DNA of 40,000 bases from Prorocentrum cordatum. Taxonomy: Eukaryota; Sar; Dinophyceae; Prorocentrales; Prorocentraceae. Position numbers and translations under genes: made by a program. The notes beneath the pieces were generated by a model that was not told where the DNA came from, did not search any database, and saw nothing but the letters and a program-made list of their open reading frames with translations. Below, piece by piece: positions 1-10,332 of this stretch. The first letter of the stretch is position 1; each line of letters begins with the position of its first letter. Location: assembly GCA_963575745.1 (NCBI GenBank), contig CAUYUJ010015267.1:190001-230000 (forward strand). The letters are read 5' to 3'.

Positions 1-990
1 AGGCCAGCCGCATTATAACATTTTTTGGTTTCAGCCAGAAGCTTTGGCAATGAGACCGTCGAGCCAGAGTTCTGAAAGTATGCGTCCCCGAGGCGCACAT
101 CGGCATCGGATGCGTTCCCAAGTGCGTTTCGCACTGGTGGTTTCGCATCGGCGCAGCAAGGCGCGGGCATGCTTTGTCGAGGCGGGATATGTTGAAATTC
201 CTTGGAGGAGGTGTTTGCCAGACCTCCTTGGGCGGGAGATGCGAAAAATCTGAAAAATGGACCCTGCTATGAAACACGAGTCCTCCATGATGGGGGTGGT
301 TGTCGTGGCCCCTTTGCTGCCCTCAGCGGCCCCGCTGTTGCCATTTTTGGCCCCGTGTACACATGCCCTTTGTGGCCCCCGCTCGCTCGCGCACGTCGTG
401 GCCACAAATGCATGCCCTTCGTGGCCCCGCTGTCGCCCTGCCCACGCTGGCTTCTCGCACGACGTACTTCGGGATCGCGCTATGGCTCGAGACTTCCTCG
501 CGATTTATGAAGAACCCACGCTTCAGCAACCCGCCTGCTCGACCTCGTCGCCTGGGCCCGCCTCCCCGACCTGCCCGCTGGTCTGCGCGTCACCCCCGTC
601 CTGCTACTTTCTCTCGTGCTCTATTTTTCCCCTAACCACGTCCAATGGCGAGCACATGTGCGCCCACGAAGGATTGTCCGCCCGTTCAGGTTTGCCCGCC
701 TATCTAAGCCCGCTGCCTCCCGCAAAGAGAGCGTGCGGGGGTCGAGGGTGTGATCGAAGACATAGAGGGCGGGTGTCGAGGGTGTGGGGGGGCTCATTTT
801 GATTAAACAATAATCATTGTTGGATTCCTTACACGCGGCCTGGCGCTCTCGCCGAGGCGCCGGCTACATTTTCATCGAAAACGAGGCTCACGCTCAAGCG
901 GTTTGGGATACCAACGAAATCGACCGTTCAACAAACACAACGCCCCCGCTCGACACATCCTCTTTTTTGCCCGTGGCTGGTGTTTTTGCT
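1..990. other. No recognisable gene; degenerate GC-rich sequence
   Basis: Open frames exist on both strands but none shows a domain, consistent composition or support from the opposite strand being closed. Around 300-450 the phrase ATGCCCTTYGTGGCCCC recurs in imperfect form, suggesting an old short repeat. Nothing else was recognised. Confidence 0.5.
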
Positions 991-992
991 CG

Positions 993-1330
993 CCGCCGAA
1001 GACCGCCGCCCTGACAAAACCAGCGCCCCCGGCGCATTAGTTTTTCTCTCATCGGTGCCGCACCCAGCAAAAACAACGCTCCCGCTCGAGGCTCACCCCT
1101 TTTTTACTCAAGGCGGTGCTCCTCTTCGCCGCCGCAAACCGCCGCCCCGACAAAACCGGAGCTCCCGCCCGAGACCTCCTGTCGTTTTACGCTGGACTCG
1201 CGCCCGACTCTTTTGAATTGGTGCCGCCCCCAGCAATGATAACGCTCCCGCTCGAGGCTCCCGCCTTTTTTCCTGAAGACGGTGTTGTTCCTCGCCGCCG
1301 ACAGCCCCTGCCCCGACAAAACCACGGCTC
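993..1330. repeat. Degenerate tandem repeat, about 140-160 bp units
   Basis: Three related segments begin near 993, 1130 and 1291. Each carries a CGCCGCCG run followed by CCxCCCYGACAAAACC, then CTCCCGCTCGAGGCTC-like text. Spacing is about 138 and 161 bp. Units are diverged and no coding role is apparent. Confidence 0.6.
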
Positions 1331-1369
1331 CCGCTCGATGTTTCCTCCCTTCTTACAGTATCCGTTTTT

Positions 1370-2045
1370 CGCCCACATCCAACATGGGGCTGTTGTTTCC
1401 TGGAGACCCCCCGCGCAGGAACCATAGATTCCCACCAGAGAACGCCCACCCATTCACTCACACTCGCATCATCATCCTCTTCCTCCCCCTCCTCACCACC
1501 ATCATCATGTCCACCGTCATCATCATCATCATCGTCTTCGTCATCATCATCATCATCATCATCACCATCATCATCATCGCCCTCACCTTCATTGACTCCG
1601 CCATTCACTCAGTCACTCATCTCTGGCGGGAGCGTCGTCTGTGAGTGAACTGCGAGGAAGTCTCAAGCGGGAGCCCCCTCCTTGTGGGGCCCGCGGTTCA
1701 TGTTACTAAACCGAGCGGGTCACCGGAATTCTGTAACCGTCGTCGCGGTTGGCCCTGTCAAGCTTGAGCATGGCGGGCGTGTGATGCGGGGGCCTTGTCT
1801 GTGAGAGAATTGCGAGGGCGTCCGTCTCAGGCAGGAAGCCCCCCTCCGTGGGGCCCGCAGGTTGTGTTAGTAATCCGAGAGGGTCGCCTGTCGTCAATTT
1901 TGGAACACATCGGAATCTTGTAACAGTGGTCACGCTTGGCGTCTTCAAGCGTGAGCATGGCGAAAGTATCAGGTGGGGCCGTCTTCTGTGAGCGAATTGC
2001 GAGGAAGTCTCAGACGGAAGCCTTTCCCAAGGGGGCCAGCAGTTT
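1370..2045 (+). repeat. Composite repeat, locus 1: hairpin module, CAT microsatellite, ~160-bp units
   Basis: Three parts in fixed order. First, at about 1370-1430, a GCCCACATCCAACATGGGG hairpin-like module followed by GTTTCCTGGAGA and CCGCGCAGGAAC. Second, a CAT/CTC microsatellite to about 1620. Third, diverged ~160-190-bp units beginning near 1632, 1793 and 1981 with TCTGTGAGTGAA and AGGAAGTCTCA. The same parts recur in the same order and orientation at 34.48-36.11 kb and 37.31-38.38 kb. Function unknown. Confidence 0.75.
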
Positions 2046-2383
2046 TTTTTTTGTTTGGTGCCGCCCCCATCGCCACTCCTCCCCGGCAGAAAGGGATTTG
2101 CAAATCCACTAGTTCAGTCAGCGGCACTGCCCGACGGCTCACTGTGGCTGGGTTCGGGCGGTTAACTGTGGCGGGGCCCAGTCAGTGCAGCTTGCGCCGA
2201 GGCCGCCAGCCACTGCCCGAACCCGAGGTGCAGCGCGAGCGCAGCAGACGCGAGGCCGAGTGCGCGCCAGCCCCACGGCGCCACGGCGCGAGGATGTTAT
2301 CCACCTGCGTGTCCCGCCCAATCGACCCCGCCCGCCCCCCCGCCCGGCTCCCCCGACCCGATCTCTCCGGCCCCTCTGCTCGA

Positions 2384-2515
2384 CTAGACGTAAGAGTGAC
2401 CTTTCGCCGGAGTGACCTTTGGTGCGGGCCCAATGGGGCCCCCCGATCTCCGAACGCGAGGCGGCAGTGGCGTCTCCCGCGCTTGTGTTTGGCTCCCCCG
2501 CGGCCCCCAAAGAGC
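2384..2515 (+). mobile_element. MITE-like 179-bp family, truncated copy 1
   Basis: Starts CTAGACGTAAGAGTGACC and continues CGCCGGAGTGACCTTTGGTG, closely matching the left halves of the copies at 17162-17340 and 29446-29623. The right terminal inverted repeat expected near 2560 is absent, so this copy is truncated. It abuts the 3' end of the minus-strand membrane pseudogene, whose apparent C-terminal tail is translated from this repeat. Confidence 0.7.
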
Positions 2516-5072
2516 CCACGCTGAGCACGTCCCCGCCCAGGCTGCCCAGGTCGCGGCGGTTTTCGACGCTGTCCGTGATGTAAAACTCCCGGAAGCACAT
2601 CATCTCCACAGCCACGGCGTCGAGGGCGATGATGAAGCCAGAGAGCAGGATGAGCGCCACTGTCACCAGGAGCGTCGCACGCGCGAGTGTGCCCACCTGC
2701 CCCCGCTCGGATACATCGCCGTTTGCCTTCACATACTCCGCCTCTTTCTCCGAAAGCTTCGGCACCTCGTCGTGCTCCAGCCAAGGCGTCTTCAGCAGCT
2801 ACCCCCCCGACGCATCGACTCGTTTCATGGTGCCGCAGGCGAAGACGAGGGCGGCGCCTTCCTGGCAAGCAGCGGCGAGCCCTGTGGCTACAGTGGCGAT
2901 TACACCCAAAATTCCTGCAGTGGCGCCCTCCCGCGCCAGCAAGACATTCACGAGGGTCTGCGGGGTGATGCTCGCGAAGATGACTGGAACTATACCAAGA
3001 AGCATTTGGGGAATGCTCGGCTGGAGTCTGCCGCAGAGCACGCTCGTTGGAAAGCCGGGGCCTGCCACCAAGATGCGCACCTTGGAATGTTTGAAGCCCT
3101 CCTTCTCTAGCACTGCCTCCGTGGCCAAGACGCCCACCTTGGTCACGCCAACGAACTGCTGCACTGTCACAGAGTTGCCCATGAAATAGCCGAGCGCAAA
3201 CTGGCCAAGGCACGATGCAAACTTCGCCGCGCTTGCAGCGATGCATGCCAGCACCGGGCCGTTCCAGATGCCGACGCAGCCCTCCTTCTGCGACTATGCG
3301 CCAATCACGACGCCAGCGAACAGATAGATTGCACTCCCAGGGGCCAGGGGGTCCAAGAACGCCCCCAGCCCGATGCTCCACACCATCGCGAAGACTGAGC
3401 CCATCTGCTGCCCCGCGGCCTCGATTTCTCCATCCAGGTAGGCGAAGATACACGTTGCCGCCGAGCCGACTGCGAGCATGACGCACAATTCTGCTACAAA
3501 GCACGCCTTGCACAAGATATTTGTTCAATCCCAGTCATCCACGGACTGTAGAAATCTACTGTGGAACTGGGATCGCATACTCTGGTCGTCGCTCCCGCTC
3601 TCTGCGCCGTTCCTTGATCAGTTGCCCCGCACTTGGTGGCGCACCTTGTCCAGAGCCATGACTAAGGGAGCCAGTGTGTTCAGGCCTCCCATAGCGACTG
3701 CCTTCGCCCAAGTGGATTGCAACATGTTGCTGATATTCTTCACAAGTGGCGTCTCATCTTTCACGTCGTAAAGGGTCTGCGCATCCACCTCCAGTGTCAG
3801 CCACAGGAACAGGGCGAAGAACGAAGCACACGCGAAGGCCAGCATTTCGGAGCCCAGCTTCGCAGCGGCGCAGGACACGTAGAGCGAGGTATTCATGGTT
3901 GCCACAGCGAGCACGAAGGTGAGCAGGAAACGCTGCAAGAATGTGGCGAGCACCTTCTTGTTGTTCTCGAGCGCCGCATTCTCCAACCCAGTGGAGATGC
4001 TCGCAAATGTGTTGTAGAAGATCCAGCCGAAGCCCGCGCCGAGCAGATTGCATGAGAAGATCATGACAGGCCCAGCCCACTGCGCGAAGACGACAGTGGA
4101 TGCCCTCCCGCAGGCGCTGGCGATCAGGTCCTGTGTGCTCGCGTTCACAATGTTGGTGTGGATCAGCGTCTTGTGGAGACAGTACTCCTGCAGTTTTGGC
4201 GGTGACGGTTCCAATGCCAGCTCTCTGGGGGCCAACGCCCGATAGACTTCGGCGTACTTGTTCACCAGTCTGCGTTGGGCGCCCGCGCTCCACCGCAAAT
4301 CCCGCACGTCGTCTGCACACTTGACCCAGCCGACCCATGCCGCGAACATCGCGATCGCGCAGCTGCCGTGACAGGCTCCCGCTGCCGCGTAGAAGCGAGG
4401 CAGGACCACGGACGCCTCCCTCCACCGGGCGCGCCTGAAGGCAAGGAGGCACATTGTGGCGAGCATGCACATCAAGAGGGGCACCGCTGGATACTTCGCA
4501 AACTCGAATGTGAAGCCATAGAAAACCACTGCTACCAGGATCCAGAAGCTGAGAAAGCGGACGATGTTTTTACTCCATTGCCACACGTGTCACTGTCGAA
4601 CATGTCGAACACAAACATCACTATCATCCAGCAGACCGAGACGATCACAATGCTTTCGCCGAGACTGCCCGAGTGAGCGTTCGCAACGCCGTCGTAGAAG
4701 TCTGGTCCCAGGTCCGCGGGCGAGCAAACGAACACTGCAGCGAGGTCGGGAACAAGCATTGAGAGAAACATGACGCAATAGCACCGGACTGAATTTACAA
4801 CTGACTGCCCATCGCTGGCGGTGCTGTCATCTGCCTGCTGGCCTTCAGATGCGCTCTCTGCGACCTCGTCTGGTCCGAAACAGTTTCTTCAGCGCAGGGA
4901 GAGTCTCGCCAGCCAGCAGGCAGAGGAGCAGCGCGATGAGAACGACGAGAAGCAATATCGCGACTGGCTCGCGCTGGGTCGCGACGGCTTGGACGGCTGA
5001 GCTTGCAGACTCTTCCAAGGTTGAATATGCCTTCCACGAGTCCTGGTGCCCCCAGGCCATCAGCGGCAGCAT
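2516..5072 (-). pseudogene. Multi-pass membrane protein gene, unknown family, broken
   Basis: Reads on the minus strand from a possible ATG at 5072, just before a signal-like hydrophobic stretch (MLPLMAWG). A membrane helix follows (VAILLLVVLIALLLCLLAG). The frame shifts near 4860 and shifts back near 4585. Between these lie further hydrophobic segments (SLGESIVIVSVCWMIVMFVF). The 4586-3618 segment alone encodes about 322 residues with several helices, such as NIVRFLSFWILVAVVFY and VPLLMCMLATMCLLAF. The original frame then continues through stops at 3618-3620 (TGA), 3525-3527 (TGA), 3294-3296 (TAG) and 2799-2801 (TAG). Protein-like sequence appears on both sides of each stop, including ATLLVTVALILLSGFIIALD near the end. 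Conserved frame with scattered stops indicates a fairly recent pseudogene; undetected tiny introns or assembly errors are alternatives. I do not recognise the family. No long introns are visible, so a retroposed gene copy is possible. Confidence 0.7.
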
Positions 5073-5182
5073 AACCACGATGATAAATCGCGTGCCATCA
5101 TACACATGTACCTGTGAACGTTCCGCCAGGCAAGAATTTAATAATATACAACCTGGTAGTGAGGCCGCCAGCGACGGAACCG

Positions 5183-5412
5183 TATGGCCGTGCTGGTGGT
5201 GGTGGCGCTGCTGGTCGTAGTCGTAGTGGTGGTAGTGGTGCTGCTGCTGCTGCTGCTGCTGCGGCTGCTGCTGCTGCTTGTTGTCGCAGTTGTGGTAGTG
5301 GTTTTTGTGGTGCTGCTGGTCGCCGTGCAGAGCCTGGTCGAAGTCGTGATGGTGGTGCTGGTCGCCGTGCTGGTGGTGGTGGTCGCCACGCGGGTGATGG
5401 CGGTGCTTGTCG
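5183..5412. repeat. GTG/CTG/GTC trinucleotide microsatellite, left block
   Basis: Imperfect GTGGTGGTG, CTGCTGCTG and GTCGTAGTC runs. It gives poly-Val/Leu on one strand and poly-His/Gln/Thr on the other, with no stops either way. This is low-complexity DNA and not a gene. Confidence 0.9.
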
Positions 5413-5515
5413 CCGCGCTGGAAGCCGGGCTGAGCCCCGAGCCTCGAGCCTCTCTTTGGGCGCGGCCGGCGCGACGGCGAGCGGCCGGGGGCGGCCCTGG
5501 CGGGGCCCGGGGCTG

Positions 5516-5562
5516 CCAAAACCATAGACATAAAAATGACAATTTTTAAGTGCATGGTTTTG
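5516..5562. repeat. AT-rich nested hairpin inside GC-rich sequence
   Basis: Outer arms CAAAACCAT (5517-5525) and ATGGTTTTG (5554-5562) are exact complements. Inner arms TAAAAAT and ATTTTTA flank a GACA loop (about 5531-5548). The GC-rich flanks on both sides show weak further inverted similarity. It lies between the two GTG/GTC microsatellite blocks and may be the core of an inverted-repeat element. Confidence 0.7.
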
Positions 5563-5744
5563 ATGACCCCCCCCAGGGCGCCACGGGGGGCCGCCGAAGC
5601 GACCCGAGCCGTCGCCCGGGCCCCAGCAGCCAGGCCCCGGGAGGCGGGGCCAGCGCGGCGGCGAGCGGCCAGAGAGGCCCACCGCACGGCGCCTCGGCGC
5701 GGCCCGAGCTGGAGCAGCCGCGGTCGTCTGGGCCTTGACGCCGG

Positions 5745-7215
5745 CGCAGGCGTTGGCGTTGGCGCCCGAGCCTTCGCCAGTGGTAGCGGAGGGGCTGGCG
5801 TCGGCGTTGGCATCGGTGCTGCTGTAGGCGTCGTCGTTGGTGCCGTCGTCGGCGATGCTGTTGGTGCACGCGTGGGCGTTGGCGCCGAAGTAGGGGGTGC
5901 TGCGGGCGTTCGCCGTCGTGGCGCTGCTGGTCGTCGCTGGGATGCGCGTGGCCGCCGTCATGGTGGCGGTGCGGGTAGTAGTGCTGCTGGTCGCCGTCGT
6001 CCTGGTGGCGGTGCCGGTCGTGGTCGTTGTCGTCGTGGTGGCGGCGCTGCTGGTGGTGCTGCAGGTCGCCGTCGTGGTGGGGGTGCTGCTGGTCGCCGTC
6101 GTGGTGGCCACCGTCGTGGTAGTGGCGGTTGTGGTGGTGGTGCCAGTCGCCGTCGTCGTGGTGGTGGTGTTGGTCGTCGTGGTGGCGGTGCTGGTGGTGG
6201 TGCTGCTGTTCGCCGTCGTGGTGGTGGCGTTTCTGCTGGTTGGTAGTTCTGCTGGTCGTCGTCATCGTGCTGCTGGTTGCCGTCGTCATGGTCGTGGTCG
6301 CCTTGGCGGTGGTGCTGCCGCCGGTCGTAGTCGTTGTGCTGCTGGTTGTAGTCGTAGTAGTGGTGCTGCCAGCGGTAGTGGTGCTGCTGCTGGTCGCCGT
6401 CGTGGTGGTGGTTCTTGTGCTGGTCGTCGTCGTGGTGGTGGCGGTGTTGGTGGTGGTGCTGCTGGTGGTCGGCGTCGTTGGTCTTCTGGTCGCCGTCGTC
6501 GTGGTCTTGGTCGCCGTGGCGGTGGTGCTGCTGCTGGTCGTAGTCGTCGTGCTGCTGGTTGTAGTCGTGGTGGTGCTGCTGCTAGTCGTCGTCGTGGTGG
6601 TGGTGGTGCTGGTCGTCGTCGTGGTGGCGTCGGTCCTGGTGGTGGTGCTGCTGGTGGTCGTCGTCGTGGTGCTGCTGCTGGTCGTCGTGGTGGTGGTGGT
6701 GGTGGTCGTGGTGCTGGTCGTCGTCGTCGTGGTGGTGGTCGTGCTGCTGGTGGTGCCGCCGCTGCTGGTCGCTGTCGTGGTGGTTGCCCTCGTGGTGGTG
6801 GCGTTGCTGGTCTCCGTCGTGTTGGTGGCGCTGCTGGGCAGTCGGAATGCTCTTGGGAGTAGTCGTGGTGGCGGTGCGGGTAATGGGGTTGCTAGTCGCG
6901 GTCTTCGTGGTGATGGTGTTGCTTGTCACCGTCGTCGTGGTTCGCGTAGTCGCCGTCTTGGTGGTGGTGCTAGTGGTGGTACTACACGTCGCGGTCGTGG
7001 TGGTGGTGCTGGTCGTCGTCGTCGTCGTGCTGCTGCTGTCCGTGGTGCTAGTCGCCGGCGTGGTGGCGGAGATGCTGGTCGTCGTCGTCATCGTGGTGGC
7101 GCTGCTGGTAGTGGCCGTCGTGGTGGTGGTGCAGCTGTTCACCGTCGTGGTGGCGACCCTCCTGGTCGCTGTCGTGGTGGTGGCGCTACTGGTCGTAGTC
7201 GTGGTGCGGTGGCGG
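5745..7215. repeat. Large GTG/GTC/GCT trinucleotide microsatellite field
   Basis: About 1.5 kb of imperfect GTGGTGGTG, GTCGTCGTC and GCTGCTGGT. Stop-free frames on both strands are consequences of the repeat. The 3' end of the minus-strand retroelement fragment lies about 50 bp beyond its right edge. Confidence 0.92.
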
Positions 7216-7261
7216 CGGCGTTCGTCGCCCCCTGCGCTCGCGCCGCCGGGGGCCGCCCGTC

Positions 7262-7985
7262 TCAGGAGCGCGCGGGCGCACGGCTAGCGACTGGCGCTTC
7301 GGCGCGGCGCGCGTCCGCCAGGACGTCTTGGAACCGCGGCTCATCGCCGTCGCAGGCGAGGCCGTCCAGGGGCAGGTGCAGCAGAGAAGCCGCGAAGGCC
7401 CGCTGCGCCGCCACCGAGGCGAGGCCGGTCCACCGTTGGATCCACGCCGCCTTCACCGAGGCGCGCAGAAGCTCGGGCGCCGACCGGGCCTTGCAGTCCG
7501 CCAAGAGGCGCACGAATTGGAGGGCCTCCTGGGACCGCCTGCCCCCCACCTCCAGGGCCACGACCGCTAGCCGGCAGCGCCTCGCGCCCGGGAGCTCCGG
7601 GTAGGTGGTCTCCTTGCGGCGGCGGGCCTCGCGGAGCCACGCCGCGCCCTCGTCTGCCGCGCGCGGGCGGGCCTCGCCGCCCAGGCCGAGCGGGCAGACC
7701 AGCGCGGCGTCCGCGGCCAGCTGCGCCCCGCCCCGCAGCGGCAGGCCGCCGGCAATCACTTCGAGACGCCTGCCGTCGCCCGCGCCGACGCCGTCGACGT
7801 TGAGGCCCCGCAGGAACTGGTGGTTCTCCACCACTCTCGCCCCCGCCTCGCGGCAGATGCGGGCCGTCGCCTTGGCGGGGTGCTCCCCGCTTCTTGAGGG
7901 CGCCAGCCGTGGGGCGCGCCGCCCCGCGGTCTCCTCTGCTGTCGAGTCGTGCTCTGCGCCCGCACGCGCCTGCCGTGAATGGTGA
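7262..7985 (-). pseudogene. 3' fragment of a dinoflagellate non-LTR retroelement ORF (nuclease-like C-terminal domain)
   Basis: The minus-strand frame ends at a TGA at 7262-7264. The product resembles the C-terminal domain that follows the reverse transcriptase in many dinoflagellate retroelement proteins. It has an ICREAGARV segment, then RRLEVIAGGLP, then GGAQLAADAALV, KETTYPEL and RLAVVALEVGGRRS. The order Asp, Lys/Tyr-rich segment, then Glu-Val-Gly-Gly suggests a PD-(D/E)XK-like fold; that assignment is inference. No RT motifs are present upstream. The open frame continues to 8356 only because the sequence there lacks stops, so I place the real 5' limit near 7985. It differs from the C-terminus of the large element at 10.3-15.7 kb, so it belongs to another lineage. 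Likely a 5'-truncated dead copy. Confidence 0.6.
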
Positions 7986-8370
7986 GTCACGGCGCAGGCG
8001 GCGCAGGCGGAGGACGCGTAACTCCGAGGGTGGAACCCGCATGGGCTCGCTCGTGGGCAAGACCGCGAACGCGCGGCCAGCGCGCGGTCCGCTCTGGGAG
8101 CGCAGCATGGCGCGCTCAGGGGCGCGCATGCGTTGCGTGATGCCCTCCCTGGCTCCCTCCCTGGATCCCTCCGAAATGCCTCCGATAGATCGTCGAGATC
8201 CCTCTGGGAGCCTTCGGAGAGTTCTGTTGGAGTTTTCTGAGTAAGTTGAAAGCCGTATGAATAGCCCATTATGGCTAGGTGGCCGCGGCTGCACTCCTTC
8301 GGCTGCGCGCGCCCCTGGCGGGCCAGTGTCGCGGGGGGAGGGGGTGCGCGCGCCACCCCCGATCGTTTTC
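7986..8370. other. Non-coding spacer
   Basis: Includes short direct repeats (CTCCCTGGCTCCCTCCCTGG near 8148). No coding or RNA feature is recognised. Confidence 0.4.
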
Positions 8371-8690
8371 ACAGCTTTGAATAAAGGAGCCGCCCGCACC
8401 TCCTCTGGGCCTTCTCTGGTTGCCCCCATCAGCTCCCGGAGGCCTCGGGCCCCGCCTCGCACGGCGCCCCCCCTGGGATGCTTCGAGAGGGCCTTGAGTG
8501 GCGCTCGAGCGAGATAACAGTTTTGAAAAGGAGCCGCCCTCAACCCCTTCCTCTGGGCCTTCTGTGGTTGCCCCCGCCAGCTCCCGGAGGCCTGGGCCCC
8601 CGCCTCGCGCGGCGCCTCCCTCTGGGATGCCTCGAAAGGACTTGAAGTGGAGCTCGAGCGAGAACGCGGTTTTGAATTTCCCTGGCGGAG
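8371..8690. repeat. Tandem repeat, ~148-bp units, two copies plus start of a third
   Basis: Units begin near 8375, 8522 and 8671 with TTTGAATAAAGGAGCCGCC or TTTTGAAAAGGAGCCGCC. They continue CTCTGGGCCTTCT and AGCTCCCGGAGGCC. A related single copy lies at 9822-9955. The TTTTGAAAAGGAGCCGCCC motif also occurs in the ~83-bp array at 22.1-23.6 kb. Confidence 0.8.
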
Positions 8691-8699
8691 GACCCATGC

Positions 8700-9685
8700 A
8701 ATTATGGGTATCGTATTCGGTGGAGCTCCCTATCGTGCCACGAAACGCTGCACTGGGTGGGGGAGACGCATGCGAAGTTTGCCATTGGGGCCTTCGATGG
8801 ATCTGCCTATGGGCCACGAAACGCTGCACTGGGTGGGGTGGGGGGAAGGGGGGGCGCGTGCGGACTTTGCCACTGGGGCCGTCGGTGGAGCTCCTTGTGG
8901 GGTCACGAAACGTTGTGCTGGGTGGGGGAGACGCGTGCTAAGTTTGCTACTGGGGCCTTCGATGGAACTCCCTATGGGCCACATAACGTCGTGCTGGGTG
9001 TGGGAAACGCATGCGGACTGGGCGGGGAAGACGACGCATGCGGACTTTGCCACTGGGGCTTTCGGTGGAGCTCCCTATGGGCCACGAAACGTCGTGTTGT
9101 GGGGGGGAACGCGTGCGGACTTCGCCACTGGGGCCGTCGGTGGGACGCGCGCGGGCGGTCCCATTGGAGCCTTCGGTGGGGTTCCATATGGGGCCACGAA
9201 GCGCTGTGCTGGGTGGTGCGTGACGCACGCGGGCGGTGCCACTGGGGCCGTCTGTGGGGCTCCTTATGGGGCCACGAAGCGCTGTACTGGGTGGTGCGTG
9301 ACGCATGCGGGCGGTGCCTCTGGGGCTTTCGGCGGTGCTCCCTATGGGGACACGGAACGCTGCGCTGGGTGGTGCGTGACGCATGCGGGTGGTCTCACTG
9401 GGACCTCCGGTGGGGCTCCTTATGGGGCCACGAAACGCTGTGCTGGGTGGTGCGTGACGCATGCGGGCGGTCCCATTGGAGCCGTCTGTGGAGCTAGCTC
9501 CGTATGGCGCCACGAAGCGCTGTGCTGGGTGGTGCGTGACGCACGCGGGCGGCCCCAGTGGGGCCGTCGGTGGAGCTTCCTATGGGGCCACGAAGCGCTG
9601 CGCTGGGTGGTGCGTGACGCACTCGGGCGGCCCCATTGGGGCCTTCGGTGGAGCTAAACTCCCTATGGGGCCACGAAGCGTGTGA
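8700..9685. repeat. Tandem satellite, 78-bp unit
   Basis: The marker GCCACGAA recurs at 9193, 9271, 9427 and 9587, with a variant at 9349, at 78-bp steps. Steps of 82-83 bp occur where 4-5 bases are inserted (near 9495 and 9655). Early units (8700-9170) are more irregular. Because 78 is 26 codons, long frames run through the array on both strands. The indels and dual-strand openness argue against coding. Confidence 0.88.
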
Positions 9686-9821
9686 GTGGTGTGTTGAAGC
9701 GGGCGACGATGATTGCGATGGCGGGGGGAGAGAGGATTGAGGAGGGAGGGGGGGGAGGAGGAGGAAAGGAAAAGAACGCGGGGCACCGTCTCTTCAGAAC
9801 GAGGACCCAACACCACAGGAT

Positions 9822-9955
9822 GGTTGGAAAAAGGAAACCGCCCGCATCTCCTCGTCTGGGCCTTCTCTGGTTGCCCCCCATCAGCCCCCAGATGCCTCGG
9901 GCCCCGCCTCGCACGGCGCCTCCCCCTGGGGCGCCTCCAGGGGGTCCCCGTTGCA
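9822..9955. repeat. Isolated copy of the ~148-bp repeat
   Basis: Matches the 8.4-8.7 kb units through CTCTGGTTGCCCCCCATCAG and GGGCCCCGCCTCGCACGG. The two positions bracket the 78-bp satellite, so the satellite may have expanded inside a longer repeat. Confidence 0.7.
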
Positions 9956-9965
9956 GGCGAATCGC

Positions 9966-10132
9966 AAACAGGCAAAACAACATTGAGACAGAGCAAACGA
10001 GCAGGCGGCAACAACATTCAGACTCGAGCAGAACAAACGAACAAACGAGCAGGCGAGCAGAGCAAACGAGCAAACGAGCAAAACAAACCAGCAGGCGATT
10101 AGAGCAACCGAGCAGGCGACTGACTGCGGCAA
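9966..10132. repeat. Degenerate AAACGAGC/AGGCGAGCAG minisatellite
   Basis: Repeats of GAGCAAACGAGCAGGCG and variants (AACAAACGAGC, GAGCAACCGAGCAGGCGA) fill this interval. No coding signal. Confidence 0.8.
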
Positions 10133-10283
10133 CGACATTACTTCGCGCCGCGGGCCCACTTTCATTCACGACTCTCAGCAGTGATGGTGATGGTGGGTTT
10201 CTGAGGTTCGTTCCTGGGTTGCGAGCTGTTGTGCTCGTGTCTGGTTGTGGGTCGGCGGTCCTCCTCCTCCTCCCCCTCCTCCC

Positions 10284-10304
10284 CCGTAGCCATTTTGGCT
10301 CAAG
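10284..10304 (+). other. Relict dinoflagellate spliced-leader sequence
   Basis: All 21 bases after the variable first base of the dinoflagellate SL are present: CCGTAGCCATTTTGGC, then TCAAG. The first base here is C, not the usual A/G/T. It sits at the 5' end of the retrotransposon and 29 bp before the proposed ORF1 start. In dinoflagellates such genomic SL relicts are read as marks of mRNAs that were trans-spliced, reverse-transcribed and reinserted. It lacks SL RNA gene features such as a donor GT directly after the exon, so it is not an SL RNA gene. Confidence 0.93.
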
Positions 10305-10332
10305 ATGCAGGTTTCCCCAGGGAACCAAGCGG

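Noticed and set aside
6129-7604. Long poly-Val/Leu open frame (about 491 codons)
   Set aside because: It is the translation of the trinucleotide microsatellite. The opposite strand is equally open and the composition is pure repeat.
8647-9657. 336-codon frame with a 26-residue repeat
   Set aside because: It follows the 78-bp satellite. Both strands and several frames are open, early units break periodicity, and 4-5-bp indels change frame.
10284-10304. SL RNA gene
   Set aside because: The SL exon is not followed by a donor GT or an SL RNA intron-like region; it continues straight into ATGCAG and ORF1.
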